Positions 1 to 8,645 of a stretch of DNA of 37,012 nt are shown here, one piece after another. The notes under the pieces are model-generated. The model was given only the letters and a program-made list of their open reading frames with translations. It searched no databases and was not told the origin of the DNA. The stretch lies in the NCBI RefSeq assembly GCF_005889735.1, contig NZ_VCKY01000099.1, positions 1-37,012 of the forward strand, in the 5' to 3' direction. Made by a program: the position numbers and the translations under genes. Source of the stretch: Nonomuraea turkmeniaca. GTDB lineage: Bacteria; Actinomycetota; Actinomycetes; Streptosporangiales; Streptosporangiaceae. The first letter of the stretch is position 1, and each line of letters opens with the position of its first letter.

Positions 1-54
1 CCCCAGGATGGTGCCGGGCAGTCTGATCGCGCTCCGGTTCGCCATCGCGGCCGG

Positions 55-639
55 TCAGGGGTTCTTGCCCATGGCCTGGCGGATGACGTCGCGGACCCGG
101 TCCATCATCGCGACCGGCGTGCCCACCAGGACGTTCTTGGTCGCCGATTCAGTGCCCGGGTGCGGGTGCGTGGGCGCCATCGCCTCGGCGGCCTTGACCC
201 CGGTGGCCATGCTGCGGCGTTCGGCCTCGCTGGTGTGGCCGCGCAGCTGGGTGAACTCGTAGCGTTCCTCGCTGCGGGCGTGCGCCTCCACGGCGGCGCG
301 CAACATCGCCAGGTTCTGCGTGAAGTCGGGGGCCTCGGGACCCGCCTCGTCCATCCGCATCAGTAGTTCCTTGGCCTCGTTCTCCTCGGCCAGCCGATCC
401 TCGACCACGGCGTCGCCGCCGTCGATCTTGCGGCGCGCGTACGGGTGGACGATCTCCTCCTCGGCGGTCTCGTGCACGGCCAGCAGCCGCACCAGCCGCG
501 TGAACGCCTCGCCGCGCTTGTCGGCCGGCGCCTGCTCGACCTCGTCGAACAGGTCCCTGATCATTGCGTGCTGGGCCAGCAGCAGGTCGATGACGTCCGT
601 CTCGCCCATCGTCTCCGGCCTGGTCTTCTGGTCGGTCAT
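55..639 (-). CDS. Hemerythrin HHE domain protein
   Basis: A 194-aa cytosolic protein of the hemerythrin/HHE cation-binding family, which binds a diiron centre in a four-helix bundle and is linked to oxygen, NO or iron stress. Visible candidate ligands are H24 (in AQHAMIRDLF), H56 and E60 with H65 (in VHETAEEEIVHPY), and H120 with E124/E125 (in EAHARSEERYEF). The usual central His in the fourth helix motif (here EENEAKEL) is not evident, so the metal site may be altered. I chose the ATG at 639 because AAGGAGG lies 7 bases upstream; a longer reading frame to 717 has no such site. The C-terminal 50 residues, with a THPHPGTES stretch, are a tail beyond the HHE core. It is divergent from the ferritin-like gene at 829 and probably shares a promoter region with it. 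Family assignment is firm; the physiological role is inference. Confidence 0.88.
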   Translation of the reverse strand: MTDQKTRPETMGETDVIDLLLAQHAMIRDLFDEVEQAPADKRGEAFTRLVRLLAVHETAEEEIVHPYARRKIDGGDAVVEDRLAEENEAKELLMRMDEAGPEAPDFTQNLAMLRAAVEAHARSEERYEFTQLRGHTSEAERRSMATGVKAAEAMAPTHPHPGTESATKNVLVGTPVAMMDRVRDVIRQAMGKNP

Positions 640-828
640 GGCAAAGCCTCCTTCGAGTACGCGGCGTGGCCTACCCGGCAGAAGGCAGGCCACGCCTGCG
701 TACGTGAAGGCCGGCAAGGATCCTTACCGAGTCCAGGGTTGTGAGCGGGAGCGTACAGAGATTGAGCAGGGAAGCGTCGGGTAGGCGGGCACGCCGACAT
801 CTTCGACCACGCGAAGGAGCGCACGCAC

Positions 829-2031
829 ATGACCTTCAATCCACTACGCGAGCGGGGCATCCCGCTGGACAAGCAGCTACGCAACTGGCGAGAGCTGAAC
901 GTCGCGCCCATCGACCCGGACCACGCCGATCCGTACACGCGGTGCAGGATCATCACCATGAACGGCATCGAGGTCGAGTCGATCCTGTTCAGTCACCAGC
1001 TGGCCCGGCACTGCCCGGACACCGAGCTCAAGCAGCAGCTCGCGCGCGTGCGCTACATCGAGGCCCAGCAGCAGAAGGTCGTCAACTGGCTGCTGCCCGG
1101 CCTGGCCTCCGTCTTGGAGACCACCATCGCCTATGAGCAGGTCGCCGTCGACCTGACCGCCTGGGTCGCCCGCATGGAACCGAACTCCTACCTGCAACAG
1201 GCCTACCAGTTCGGGGTCCTGGAGGACTTCGACCACCTCTACCGGTATGCCAACCTGTACGAGATGATCGAGCACCGCAAGGCCGAGAAGATCGTCGACG
1301 GGCTCACCGAGGTCATGCCGGGCCGCCCCACATACCTTCACCACCGCGACCCGGTGGACAACGTGCGCGAGCCGTACGACAAGAACAACACCGCGCCCAT
1401 CAGCAAGCTGCACGCGCTCACGATCATGTCGGCCGAGCAGCAGACCATGAACTTCTACATGAACGTCGGCCCCACCTACATGGAGCCCATCGCGCGGCAG
1501 CTCTACCAGGAGATCGGGCTCATCGAGGAGGAGCACGTCACCCACTACGAGTCGCTCGTCGACCCGGGCGAGAGCTGGTGGGAGATGCTGCTCAACCACG
1601 AGTACAACGAGTGCTACCTCTACCACTCCTTCATGGAGACCGAGTCCGACCCCAAGGTGAAGAACATCTGGGAGTTGCACCTCAACATGGAGCTGGAACA
1701 TCTGCGGCTGGCCGCCGAGCTGTTCAAGAAGCACGACGGCCGCGACCCCGAGCAGGTGTGCGCGCCCGAACTGCCCACCCCGGTCACCTTCGAGCCGAAC
1801 AAGGCCTACCTGCGCGAGCTGATCGCCACCCAGATCGACTACACCACCCTCGGCACCGGCTACGTCCAGGAGGCCCACGAACGCTTCGAGAAGATGCAGG
1901 AAGCGCTCATGGGCGGCGAGAAGGCGCCGTCCGAGCGCGTCATCGACGACAACCGCGCCAAGTCCGGCCAGGAGTACCGGCTGCAGACCGAGGGCGACCA
2001 CCCCGTCCACAGCCTGGCGCTCAACCGCTGA
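829..2031 (+). CDS. Ferritin-like diiron protein, uncharacterised
   Basis: A 400-aa soluble, helix-rich protein. Pairs typical of ferritin-like diiron carboxylate sites are visible: E102/E103 (AYEQ), E132..H136 (EDFDH), E203 (SAEQQ), E233xxH236 (EEEHVTHYE) and E288xxH291 (ELEHLRLA). Six or more acidic/His positions in long helices suggest a rubrerythrin- or ferritin-like fold, but I do not recognise a named family and the substrate is unknown. The start ATG has GAAGGAG 9 bases upstream. It diverges from the hemerythrin gene at 639, and a strong hairpin lies 118 bases after the stop. Context suggests iron or oxidative-stress handling. Antisense reading frames through this gene are GC shadows. 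Confidence 0.8.
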   Translation: MTFNPLRERGIPLDKQLRNWRELNVAPIDPDHADPYTRCRIITMNGIEVESILFSHQLARHCPDTELKQQLARVRYIEAQQQKVVNWLLPGLASVLETTIAYEQVAVDLTAWVARMEPNSYLQQAYQFGVLEDFDHLYRYANLYEMIEHRKAEKIVDGLTEVMPGRPTYLHHRDPVDNVREPYDKNNTAPISKLHALTIMSAEQQTMNFYMNVGPTYMEPIARQLYQEIGLIEEEHVTHYESLVDPGESWWEMLLNHEYNECYLYHSFMETESDPKVKNIWELHLNMELEHLRLAAELFKKHDGRDPEQVCAPELPTPVTFEPNKAYLRELIATQIDYTTLGTGYVQEAHERFEKMQEALMGGEKAPSERVIDDNRAKSGQEYRLQTEGDHPVHSLALNR

Positions 2032-2148
2032 CTCTCCACCGGAACAGCATCGGCACAGCCAAGGTCGTCCCGCCGCAGTCGGTCATCGGGGCGCAGAGGA
2101 CGGCCGGACAACTGATGGCCTATCAGGAGATGGCGGGCGAAACGCCAT

Positions 2149-2189
2149 GCAGAATGGCCAGGCAGACAAACGCTGCCCGGCCATTCTGC
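2149..2189. terminator. Strong hairpin, probable bidirectional terminator
   Basis: A 17-bp stem with one mismatch (left arm GCAGAATGGCCAGGCAG, 2149-2165; right arm 2173-2189) closes a 7-base loop, followed by TTCCTACTT. It lies between the convergent ferritin-like gene and the decayed minus-strand gene. Confidence 0.7.
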
Positions 2190-2191
2190 TT

Positions 2192-2525
2192 CCTACTTGG
2201 CTCCAGGACGGGGAATGCGTTGACGTCCGCGTACGGCACACGGATGCACTGGCGTGGCCGAACGAGATGGGGGCGTGCCGGCCTCGGGTCATGATGCCGA
2301 ACAGCCCGCCGGAGGCCGAGCCGAAGCCGATATGGGCGATCGCTCCCAGGCAGGAGCCCCTCGCCCCGGTTTGCGGCGGTGTTTGTGACCTGGGAGAGCG
2401 CCGCCCACGATGCGCTTCGGCGGATGGTCCGCCATCAGGCCGGCGCGCTGTCCTGCGACCATCACCAAGCTCATCGCGGCAGTGGCAGCAGTCCCGCTGA
2501 CGACGCCCTGAGCAACGTTGCGCAT
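2192..2525 (-). pseudogene. Decayed small membrane protein gene
   Basis: The ATG at 2525 follows a GAGGAGAGGAAG ribosome site and opens a frame starting MRNVAQGVVSGTAATAAMSL. This looks like the N-terminus of small actinobacterial membrane proteins (DUF6789/DUF1440-like, weak recognition). The frame then derails. A second frame carries LGAIAHIGFGSASGGLFGI around 2290-2345, and a third carries VPYADVNAFPVLEPS around 2196-2245. Together the pieces read like one protein broken by at least two frameshifts. No intact product is expected. It converges on the ferritin-like gene, and the terminator hairpin abuts its end. Confidence 0.55.
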
Positions 2526-2765
2526 CAAGGTGACCCGGCTTCCTCTCCTCTTCTTCCGAAACGAAGGCGTCCGTTAACAAGTGGGGCTTTGTCACCTATC
2601 CCACCATCTGCCCCATTGCGGCCGACGATCAGACTTTCTGGACTGCGCCGTGCAATCAGCCGAGAGAACGCCCACCTCGTTGTCATACGACTCGAGAATG
2701 CTTCGTCGCCGGATTTGGGGTAGCAGATTCACTTCGGACGCCGGTGACGAAAGGGGCTGGAAGCC

Positions 2766-3053
2766 ATGGATCAAGGCCACGATGATCGTGATGGACGCGC
2801 CGCGGGGCGCGAGCCAGGTTCACCGGAGGGGATGAGCGCGCAGGACGTTGACCGCCGGAGCGACCTGGCTCGGTGGATCAGCGGCGTACACGCCTTCCCG
2901 GCTGACCGCGGGACGCTGCTGGAGCGCGCCCAGTCTCAGTCCGCCCCCGAGGGGGTGCTGTCCGCCCTACGATCCCTGCCTGATCGGACCTTCGACAACG
3001 TCGAGGACGTTGCACACGAGCTCGGCATCGGTGGCAATGAGCAACACGACTGA
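2766..3053 (+). CDS. DUF2795 domain protein
   Basis: A 95-aa protein. Residues 33 to 90 (DLARWISGVHAFPADRGTLL through LPDRTFDNVEDVAHELGI) fit the DUF2795 domain, a small helical module common in actinobacteria and of unknown function. The first 30 residues are polar, Gly- and Asp-rich and likely disordered. The ATG is preceded by GAAAGGGGCTGGAAG, a weak purine-rich ribosome site. It is monocistronic as far as can be seen. Homologues often sit near stress genes, which matches this region, but no function should be assigned. Confidence 0.75.
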   Translation: MDQGHDDRDGRAAGREPGSPEGMSAQDVDRRSDLARWISGVHAFPADRGTLLERAQSQSAPEGVLSALRSLPDRTFDNVEDVAHELGIGGNEQHD

Positions 3054-3441
3054 CCTGCCCGCCGCTGGCCGTGGAGCTCAGAACCGGACCGTCAAGCCAC
3101 TCATGCTTCCACCGCACGGCCAGCACATCGTGCTGCCGCAGTTCTACGGCAACAGACGCCGCCGACGGACAGCGTGGCTCCGGTGATGCAGGAGGCCGCG
3201 GGACGGGCCAGGAGCGCCGGCGGCGGCGACCTCTCGAGCATCGCCCGCCCTGGCCCGTCCTTGGCCGCGCAGATCGACAGCACCGGCTCGGCGCTGCCGT
3301 GCATTTGTTGGCCGGCACACGGAGCCGAGTGCTGTACCGCCGCCTCCCTGCCTGACCCCTTCACCCGATGCGCGGCGGCTCAGGCGTCAAACGTGATCGG
3401 GAACCCGACTCTCCCCCTCACCGATCGCCAGATAGCCCTCC
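3054..3441. other. No gene recognised
   Basis: This 388-base stretch separates the DUF2795 gene from the end of the HesB-like gene. Short open frames on both strands lack ribosome sites and recognisable protein character. Confidence 0.6.
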
Positions 3442-3741
3442 CTATAGATCATGGGTTTGACGAACTATCCGGAAGATAGGCCTGTCTTCCTCAGCGATCT
3501 CTGCGTCCAGGGTCTTGTCTTCCAGGATTGAGGCGGCGGCCGGTTCCAGGTACACCCGAGCGCCCTCTGCTTCGAGCACTTGATCGTCGGGGTGCGGCCC
3601 ACCCGAGATCGACAGTTCAAGGGATGCGGCGGGACCGTCGCCTGACGACGATGCAATGCGTAGCCCGGTGTCCGGCGGCGTTTCCGGCTGCGACGTCAGG
3701 TCGCGGATTGCGGCGACCGCGTCTGCGGTCAGCGTAAGCAC
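3442..3741 (-). CDS. IscA/HesB-like small protein without cysteines
   Basis: A 99-aa protein resembling the HesB/IscA (A-type carrier) fold: it opens MLTLTADAVAAIRDL, has a central beta-rich part (TGLRIAS, ASLELSISGGP) and ends with DxEIAEEDRPIFRIV. True A-type carriers bind an Fe-S cluster with three conserved cysteines, but this protein has no cysteine at all, so it probably does not carry a cluster. Such cysteine-free HesB-like proteins occur in actinobacteria. I chose the GTG at 3741 because GAGGAG lies 7 bases upstream; the open frame extends to 3879 without support. The fold assignment is by pattern and the role is unknown. Confidence 0.72.
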   Translation of the reverse strand: MLTLTADAVAAIRDLTSQPETPPDTGLRIASSSGDGPAASLELSISGGPHPDDQVLEAEGARVYLEPAAASILEDKTLDAEIAEEDRPIFRIVRQTHDL

Positions 3742-4077
3742 GGTGACTCCTCGGTTGGCGAAACTCTGTGATCGTGTGAGGAGCAGTGGCGACCTTCCTT
3801 CCGGGAGATGAGGCCAGGGGCGACGCTTTGTCGTTCGCCCTGAAGCGCTTGCCCGGACCGGGGTAGCAAATAACCCCAATAGTCATCAAATACTCCTAAG
3901 TCATGCATTGTGGACACGGACGAACGCGAGCCAGGGACCCGCTGCAGCTCTGTTCAGCCGCCACAAGTCTCATGGCATGAATTTTGGCTGCCGGGGGTGG
4001 CACCCGGCCTGCGAAGGAGTGACGGGATCGTCCCCGGGTAGCTGCTTGCATGCCTGTCCGCCCTACCAAGGAGCGTC

Positions 4078-4563
4078 ATGGACAGCAAGGCCAAGGCATT
4101 GGGACACCCGGTGCACCCGATGCTCATCGTCTTTCCGCTAGGACTGCTGGTCACAGCGGCGATCTTCGACATCCTCCACCTGATCACGGGCGGATCCGGC
4201 TTTCCGGTAGCCGCCGCCTATGCCATCGCGGCCGGGATCATCGGCGGCCTCGTCGCGGGCGTGTTCGGCCTCATCGACTGGGTGGCCATTCCAGCACGGA
4301 GCAGGGCCAAACGAATCGGCACTCTCCACGGGATCGGCAATGTAGTTGTCCTGTTGCTCTTCGCCGCCAGCTGGCTGCTGCGGACCGCCACCGACTGGGT
4401 TCCCACCATCCCGGCGCTGATCTTGAGCTTCGCCGGGGTGCTCCTGGGCGCGGTGACCGGCTGGCTGGGCGGTGAACTGGTGGATCGCCTCGGCGTCGGC
4501 GTGGACGAAGGCGCGCACGTCAATGCCCCCAGCTCACTGTCCGGCGGACCTGCCACCCGCTGA
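4078..4563 (+). CDS. DUF2231 membrane protein
   Basis: A 161-aa integral membrane protein with about four hydrophobic helices (roughly residues 15-37, 45-68, 82-102 and 108-128). The HPVHP motif at residues 10-14, just before the first helix, is the hallmark of the DUF2231 family, where the histidines may coordinate metal or haem. The C-terminal 30 residues are polar and probably cytosolic. The ATG has AAGGAG 4 bases upstream. Function is not established; homologues often lie near redox or stress genes. Confidence 0.82.
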   Translation: MDSKAKALGHPVHPMLIVFPLGLLVTAAIFDILHLITGGSGFPVAAAYAIAAGIIGGLVAGVFGLIDWVAIPARSRAKRIGTLHGIGNVVVLLLFAASWLLRTATDWVPTIPALILSFAGVLLGAVTGWLGGELVDRLGVGVDEGAHVNAPSSLSGGPATR

Positions 4564-4701
4564 GTGCAGATGTCGGCGTCCACCTTGGGAAGCGATCCCC
4601 GTCGGTCGAACGACAACCCGGTCTGCTCGTCACCCAGTCACCGGGAAACGCACCGGTGAGGCCACCAGATCCGGTACGGACGGAGGGCGGCGGTTTCGCC
4701 C

Positions 4702-6003
4702 GTGAACCCCAGGGCAGGGTCGGACCTCATGCTGGTGCTGGATGACACGCTTTTCCTGCTGCTCGAAGGCTACGGTTGGCTGCCCGCCCTGCGGCGGCGC
4801 GCCTCCGGCGGGGTGGCGCACACACGGCTCATGGGCCGGCGAGCGGTGGTGCTGTGCGGGCCGGAGGCGGCCCGCTTCTTCTACGACGAAGACCACGTCC
4901 GCCGGCACACGGCGGTGCCCGAGCCCGTCAAGAGCACCTTGGTCGGGCACGGAGCAGTGCACGCCCTGGACGGCATCGACCACCGCGTACGCAAGGCGAT
5001 GTTCCTGTCGCTGCTGACCGGCGAGGGTGTCGACTCTCTGGTCGCCCAGACCACCGCAGCCTGGGACGAGGCGGTCGACGCCTGGGCCGACGGGCGGCAG
5101 GTCGTGCTCTTCGACGAGGTGGCCAAGGTCCTGACCCGAGGCGTGTGCCGGTGGGCCGGCATCCCGCTGGACGACGCCGACGTGCCCGCCCTGGCATCGG
5201 ACCTCACAGCCATGGTGGACGGGTTCGGCAGTGCCGGGCCCCGGCATTGGCGGGCCCGGCTGGCCCGCATCCGACGCGAGGCCTGGCTGACCCACCTCGT
5301 GCGGCAGGTGCGGGACGGCACCACAACCGCGGCGGCGGGCTCGGTGCTCGACGTGATCATCGGTCACCGCGACGCCGACGGCAAGCAGCTGGATTCTCGC
5401 GCGGCTGCGGTCGAATTGCTCAACGTCATCCGCCCGACCGTGGCTGTGTGCTGGTACGTGGCGTTCGCCGCCCACGCTTTGCACCGCTGGCCCCACCATC
5501 GCGACGCGCTCCGCGAGGGCGAGGCGGCCTACGCCGAGGCGTTCGCGCACGAGATTCGTCGTTTCTATCCGTTCGCGCCGTTCGTTGCCGGCAAGGCGGT
5601 CCGCGACCTGTCCTGGGCTGGGGAGCACATTTTCGCGGGCTGTCTGGTGCTGCTCGACGTCTACGGACAACATCACGACCCCGAGCTGTGGGAAGAGCCC
5701 TACACCTTCGACCCCAAGCGGTTCGTCGGCCGCGAGATCGACGCCTTCGAGCTGATCCCCCAGGGTGGCGGCGACCCCAACACCGGCCACCGCTGCCCAG
5801 GAGAGGACATCACGGCCACGCTGCTGCAGGCGTTGGCGGTGCGGCTCGCCCGATTGGACTACGACGTCCCCCACCAGGACCTGACCATCTCGCTACGACG
5901 CGTTCCCACCCGCCCAGCCAGCGGCTTCCTCCTGGCCGCGCCCCCATCCCGCGATCAAGCAACCGCCGGCGCCGTCCCTTCACCGCTGAAAATGTGCACC
6001 TGA
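4702..6003 (+). CDS. cypC: Cytochrome P450 of the CYP152 (fatty-acid peroxygenase) type
   Basis: A 433-aa soluble P450. CYP152 enzymes use hydrogen peroxide rather than reduced redox partners to hydroxylate or decarboxylate fatty acids. The haem-thiolate Cys is C365 in IPQGGGDPNTGHRCPGE, and the ExxR pair is E284/R287 in HEIRRFYPFAPF. The I helix reads NVIRPTVAVCWYV: R244-P245 replace the acid-alcohol pair of ordinary P450s. In CYP152 this Arg binds the substrate carboxylate, which serves as the acid-base catalyst. These motifs align closely with my memory of Bacillus P450BSbeta. The GTG at 4702 is used; an ATG at 4729 (residue 10) is the alternative, and neither has a strong ribosome site (GGAGG lies about 16 bases before 4702). 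No ferredoxin or reductase gene is adjacent, which fits peroxygenase chemistry. The symbol follows B. subtilis usage. Confidence 0.88.
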   Translation: MNPRAGSDLMLVLDDTLFLLLEGYGWLPALRRRASGGVAHTRLMGRRAVVLCGPEAARFFYDEDHVRRHTAVPEPVKSTLVGHGAVHALDGIDHRVRKAMFLSLLTGEGVDSLVAQTTAAWDEAVDAWADGRQVVLFDEVAKVLTRGVCRWAGIPLDDADVPALASDLTAMVDGFGSAGPRHWRARLARIRREAWLTHLVRQVRDGTTTAAAGSVLDVIIGHRDADGKQLDSRAAAVELLNVIRPTVAVCWYVAFAAHALHRWPHHRDALREGEAAYAEAFAHEIRRFYPFAPFVAGKAVRDLSWAGEHIFAGCLVLLDVYGQHHDPELWEEPYTFDPKRFVGREIDAFELIPQGGGDPNTGHRCPGEDITATLLQALAVRLARLDYDVPHQDLTISLRRVPTRPASGFLLAAPPSRDQATAGAVPSPLKMCT

Positions 6004-6441
6004 TCGCCGAGCCTGCCGTCGCCCAGAGACGAGGCAGATCACCTCTCCACGTCGTTCAGCCCGGGCATCTGAGCCGCATCGATGTCGGCGGGCGGGCGCA
6101 ACAGCCGTACCAACTGCCGGTAGCGGCCATGCTCCACTCGTAGTGACCTGCTCCGCAGACGCGCCTCGACGTCTTCGGCAGGCGGCGTGTGGACCTGATG
6201 AATTCCCCGCGCCGCAGGCGCTTGACGACGTGACCGCGGCGCAGGCGGTCACGAGGCGGGTCACGGCAACCCGGCCCCACCTATGACCGATGACGGCGGC
6301 ATCGGACTGCAGCCCAGACAGATCGCGTAGGTGATCAGCCAAACGACCGCAGGTCCGCACGAAGAAAAGAAATCGTGAGGCCTCAGCCGGCAGAACGGCA
6401 GGGTATGCGCATCTTCTCGCGGCGCGCCCAGAATCCTCTGC
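6004..6441. other. No gene recognised
   Basis: Open frames exist on both strands, but none has a ribosome site or recognisable domain. The stretch may hold further decayed sequence upstream of the small broken genes at 6442-6731. Confidence 0.55.
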
Positions 6442-6572
6442 TCAACGGGACAGCGCGGCGTGTGCCCACTGGGCAAGATCGATCACCGCCGCCAGCACGC
6501 CCGCGCATCCAGCGCGTCAGCGTCGTCGTAGAGACGGTCGATCAGCCGGATGAAGTCCTCGATGGCGAGCAT
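6442..6572 (-). pseudogene. Tiny frameshifted ORF
   Basis: An ATG at 6572, three bases after the stop of the 51-aa ORF, opens MLAIEDFIRLIDRLYDDADALDARA and then stops at 6483. Shifting by one base near 6498 continues as VLAAVIDLAQWAHAALSR with a stop at 6442. The two halves together read like one acidic helical protein of about 43 residues broken by a single-base frameshift. The family is not recognised. Confidence 0.35.
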
Positions 6573-6575
6573 GCC

Positions 6576-6731
6576 TTACAAGACGACCACGGAGGCCGCC
6601 AGGCGGCATCTGTGCTTCGTGACCGGCGCGCGAACGACCTCAACCGCGTCGATGAGCTGATCGCTGTCTGGCGCGGCTTGTATGCGGTATCTGCGGCCGC
6701 AGATCTCGATCCCGCCCGTCGACATGCACAT
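6576..6731 (-). CDS. Small hypothetical protein, 51 aa
   Basis: The ATG at 6731 is preceded by AGGAGG with 7-base spacing, one of the better ribosome sites nearby, and the frame runs 51 codons to TAA. The product begins MCMSTGGIEICGRRYRIQ and contains three cysteines. It is probably coupled to the broken ORF that starts three bases downstream. It may be the remnant of a longer gene. No family is recognised. Confidence 0.4.
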   Translation of the reverse strand: MCMSTGGIEICGRRYRIQAAPDSDQLIDAVEVVRAPVTKHRCRLAASVVVL

Positions 6732-6926
6732 CGTCACACCTCCTGACCTGGGAGGATCTTCTCAGCATGGCAGAGACCGACAGCCAGTGAAGATCTTGGG
6801 TGTCGGCGGGGATGAGCTCTGATGAGGATGGCCATGGCACCAGCACGTCCCGGCGGGGTGCCAACCCGAGACCGAACGGGCGTCATGCATGTGAATGCCG
6901 GTGCCGCTGCTGGGCAGAGGTGCGGG

Positions 6927-7643
6927 ATGCAAGCGCCACCGTCGCCCCGCGTCACCTTGCCGGTGATGTATCACCAGTGGTCGGAGATGACCTTCATCCA
7001 CTGGCGCTATCCGGCCGCGAGCGTTCAGGCACTGCTGCCGGACCGCCTGACGGTCGAGACCTTCGACGGAGCGGCGTGGGTGGGACTCACGCCCTTTCTC
7101 ATGCAAGGGGTACGGGTCCCCGGCACGCCTGCGCTGCCGTGGCTGTCCCAATTCCCCGAGACCAACCTGCGCACGTACGTCCGCGACGAGCGTGACCGCA
7201 GCGGGATCTGGTTCCTTTCCTTGGACGCCGGTCTGCTGCCCGCCGCCCTCGGCGGCCGTGGCGGCTATTGGCTGCCCTACTACTGGTCGGACATGTCGGT
7301 GGATGCCGAGGACGGTCGGACCGCGTACCGCTGCCGGCGACGCTGGCCGGGACCGTACGGCGCGCGGTGCGACGCGGAGGTGGAGACAGGCGCGCCCCTG
7401 GCGGAGAGCGAACGCGACGAGCTGGCGCACTTCCTGACCGCCCGCTACCGGCTGTTCACCCTCGTAGCCGGCCGGCTGGCCGCCGCGGAGGTGGAACACC
7501 CTGCGTGGCCGTTGCACCGGGTCCGCCTGATCAGCCTGGAGCAGGACCTCGTCCAGGCCGCGGGACTGACCGCCCCGGAGGGGTCTCCCATCCTGCACGC
7601 CTCTCCCGGAGTACCCGTGCGGGTGGGGATGTGGACCTGGTGA
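6927..7643 (+). CDS. DUF2071 (YqjF-like) family protein
   Basis: A 239-aa soluble protein of the DUF2071 family, an acetoacetate-decarboxylase-like fold with no established reaction. Diagnostic stretches are FIHWRYPAASVQALLPDRLT (residues 24-43), WVGLTPFLM, FPETNLRTYV (76-85) and GIWFLSLDA (93-101), in family order and at the usual length. The ATG at 6927 has AGAGG about 8 bases upstream and gives the usual N-terminus. Starts at 6822 or 6885 would add unconserved residues. It stands alone, with no operon partner. Confidence 0.82.
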   Translation: MQAPPSPRVTLPVMYHQWSEMTFIHWRYPAASVQALLPDRLTVETFDGAAWVGLTPFLMQGVRVPGTPALPWLSQFPETNLRTYVRDERDRSGIWFLSLDAGLLPAALGGRGGYWLPYYWSDMSVDAEDGRTAYRCRRRWPGPYGARCDAEVETGAPLAESERDELAHFLTARYRLFTLVAGRLAAAEVEHPAWPLHRVRLISLEQDLVQAAGLTAPEGSPILHASPGVPVRVGMWTW

Positions 7644-7879
7644 CCGAGTGCCGGAGGGATCAGCGGCTCAACGCTTCTTCGTGAGGCAGGGGGCCGATGT
7701 CGGATCGGCGTCCGTGTTCCCTGGTGGCGTGGCGTGGCGCTGACCGGGGCCGGGACCGCGGACCACGGTGAACACCAGGACCATCCACCCCGCAGCCCCG
7801 CACGCGCCATGATCGAGCGCAGCACTCCTACCAAAGCTCCCTGCCCGAGGTGCATGCCCAGACTCACCACCTGGGACGC

Positions 7880-8140
7880 TCACTCATGCCGGTCAGCCGC
7901 TCCAGGACGCGGGCGGGAACGGAGGAGTCGGGGTGCCCGGTCGCCGCGGTTCAGTGCTTTGCGCTGCTCGAAAACATCGTCCTCCTCGTCCTCGCCCGGG
8001 TTGCCGTCCGGCGTGACATTAGGCGGGATACCGGCGGGACGCCCTGGCGTGTTCTCGTCCTCCGGAGTCTGAGGTTCATCACCAGCCTTGTCGCTTCCAT
8101 CACGCTGCCGGCCGTCTGGGCCCTTCGGCTGCGTGGCCAT
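7880..8140 (-). CDS. Small acidic, disordered protein
   Basis: An 86-aa hydrophilic protein, rich in Pro, Gly, Asp and Glu in its first 60 residues (e.g. DEPQTPEDENTPGRP, NPGEDEEDDVFEQRKALNR), with an Arg-rich end. The ATG at 8140 has CAGGAGG 5 bases upstream, the main reason to call it real. No domain or signal peptide is visible. Low-complexity acidic proteins of this kind are often unannotated in actinobacteria. Function is unknown. Confidence 0.6.
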   Translation of the reverse strand: MATQPKGPDGRQRDGSDKAGDEPQTPEDENTPGRPAGIPPNVTPDGNPGEDEEDDVFEQRKALNRGDRAPRLLRSRPRPGAADRHE

Positions 8141-8645
8141 GGTGCCTCCTGATGTGTCTGTTCCGCCACGCCGGCGTGAGCGTCAGGATGAGCGGGAAGC
8201 AGTCAGAGCTGCCCGCCATCTTGTCGCCCCCGCCATGCCGCCTCAGCGGCCAGGGTCGTCTGGCCGGAACCCCCTGTCCAAGACTGAGGACTCATCGGTG
8301 TGTCGAACCCCGTGCGGAAATTGTCCTGCCCTAAGGCCCGACAGTGAATCGCGGCTGGAGCGAATCTGCCGTTGTCTGATGCTGGTAGGTCCCTGGCGGC
8401 GAGGTGAATGGGGTAGCCGGCAACTGTGTTCGGCGGGTGGAACGGTGGTGCCGCCGGGATGCGGGTACGGCCGGCGGTGAGGACCACCCGAGCACCTCGG
8501 CGGATGCGCCATGCACCGCCATGTCCCCCGGGCAACATGATCGACGTCATCGCAACGAACCCGTGGCACGACAGGACACTGTGGGCTCGGCCAGCGCCGG
8601 TGGCCCGGCACGAATGCCCGCTGGTCCGGTGGGTAGCCGCCACCC
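8141..8645. other. Divergent intergenic region, no gene recognised
   Basis: This 505-base stretch lies between the small acidic gene (leftward) and the hemerythrin/SAP gene (rightward). Open frames here lack ribosome sites and protein character. It should contain the promoters of both flanking genes, but I see no convincing motif. Confidence 0.55.

Noticed and set aside
877..2010. Long antisense ORF (377 aa) across the ferritin-like gene
   Set aside because: It is Val/Leu/Asp/Gly-rich, mirrors the GC-biased third positions of the real gene and has no ribosome site or domain.
4630..5874. Long antisense ORF (414 aa) across the P450 gene
   Set aside because: It is a compositional shadow; the P450 motifs on the other strand are decisive.
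7668..7883. Possible SHOCT-type small membrane protein relic (minus strand, DHGACGAAGWMVLVF)
   Set aside because: Only about 15 residues resemble the family, no frame restores a full protein and there is no ribosome site. Too weak.
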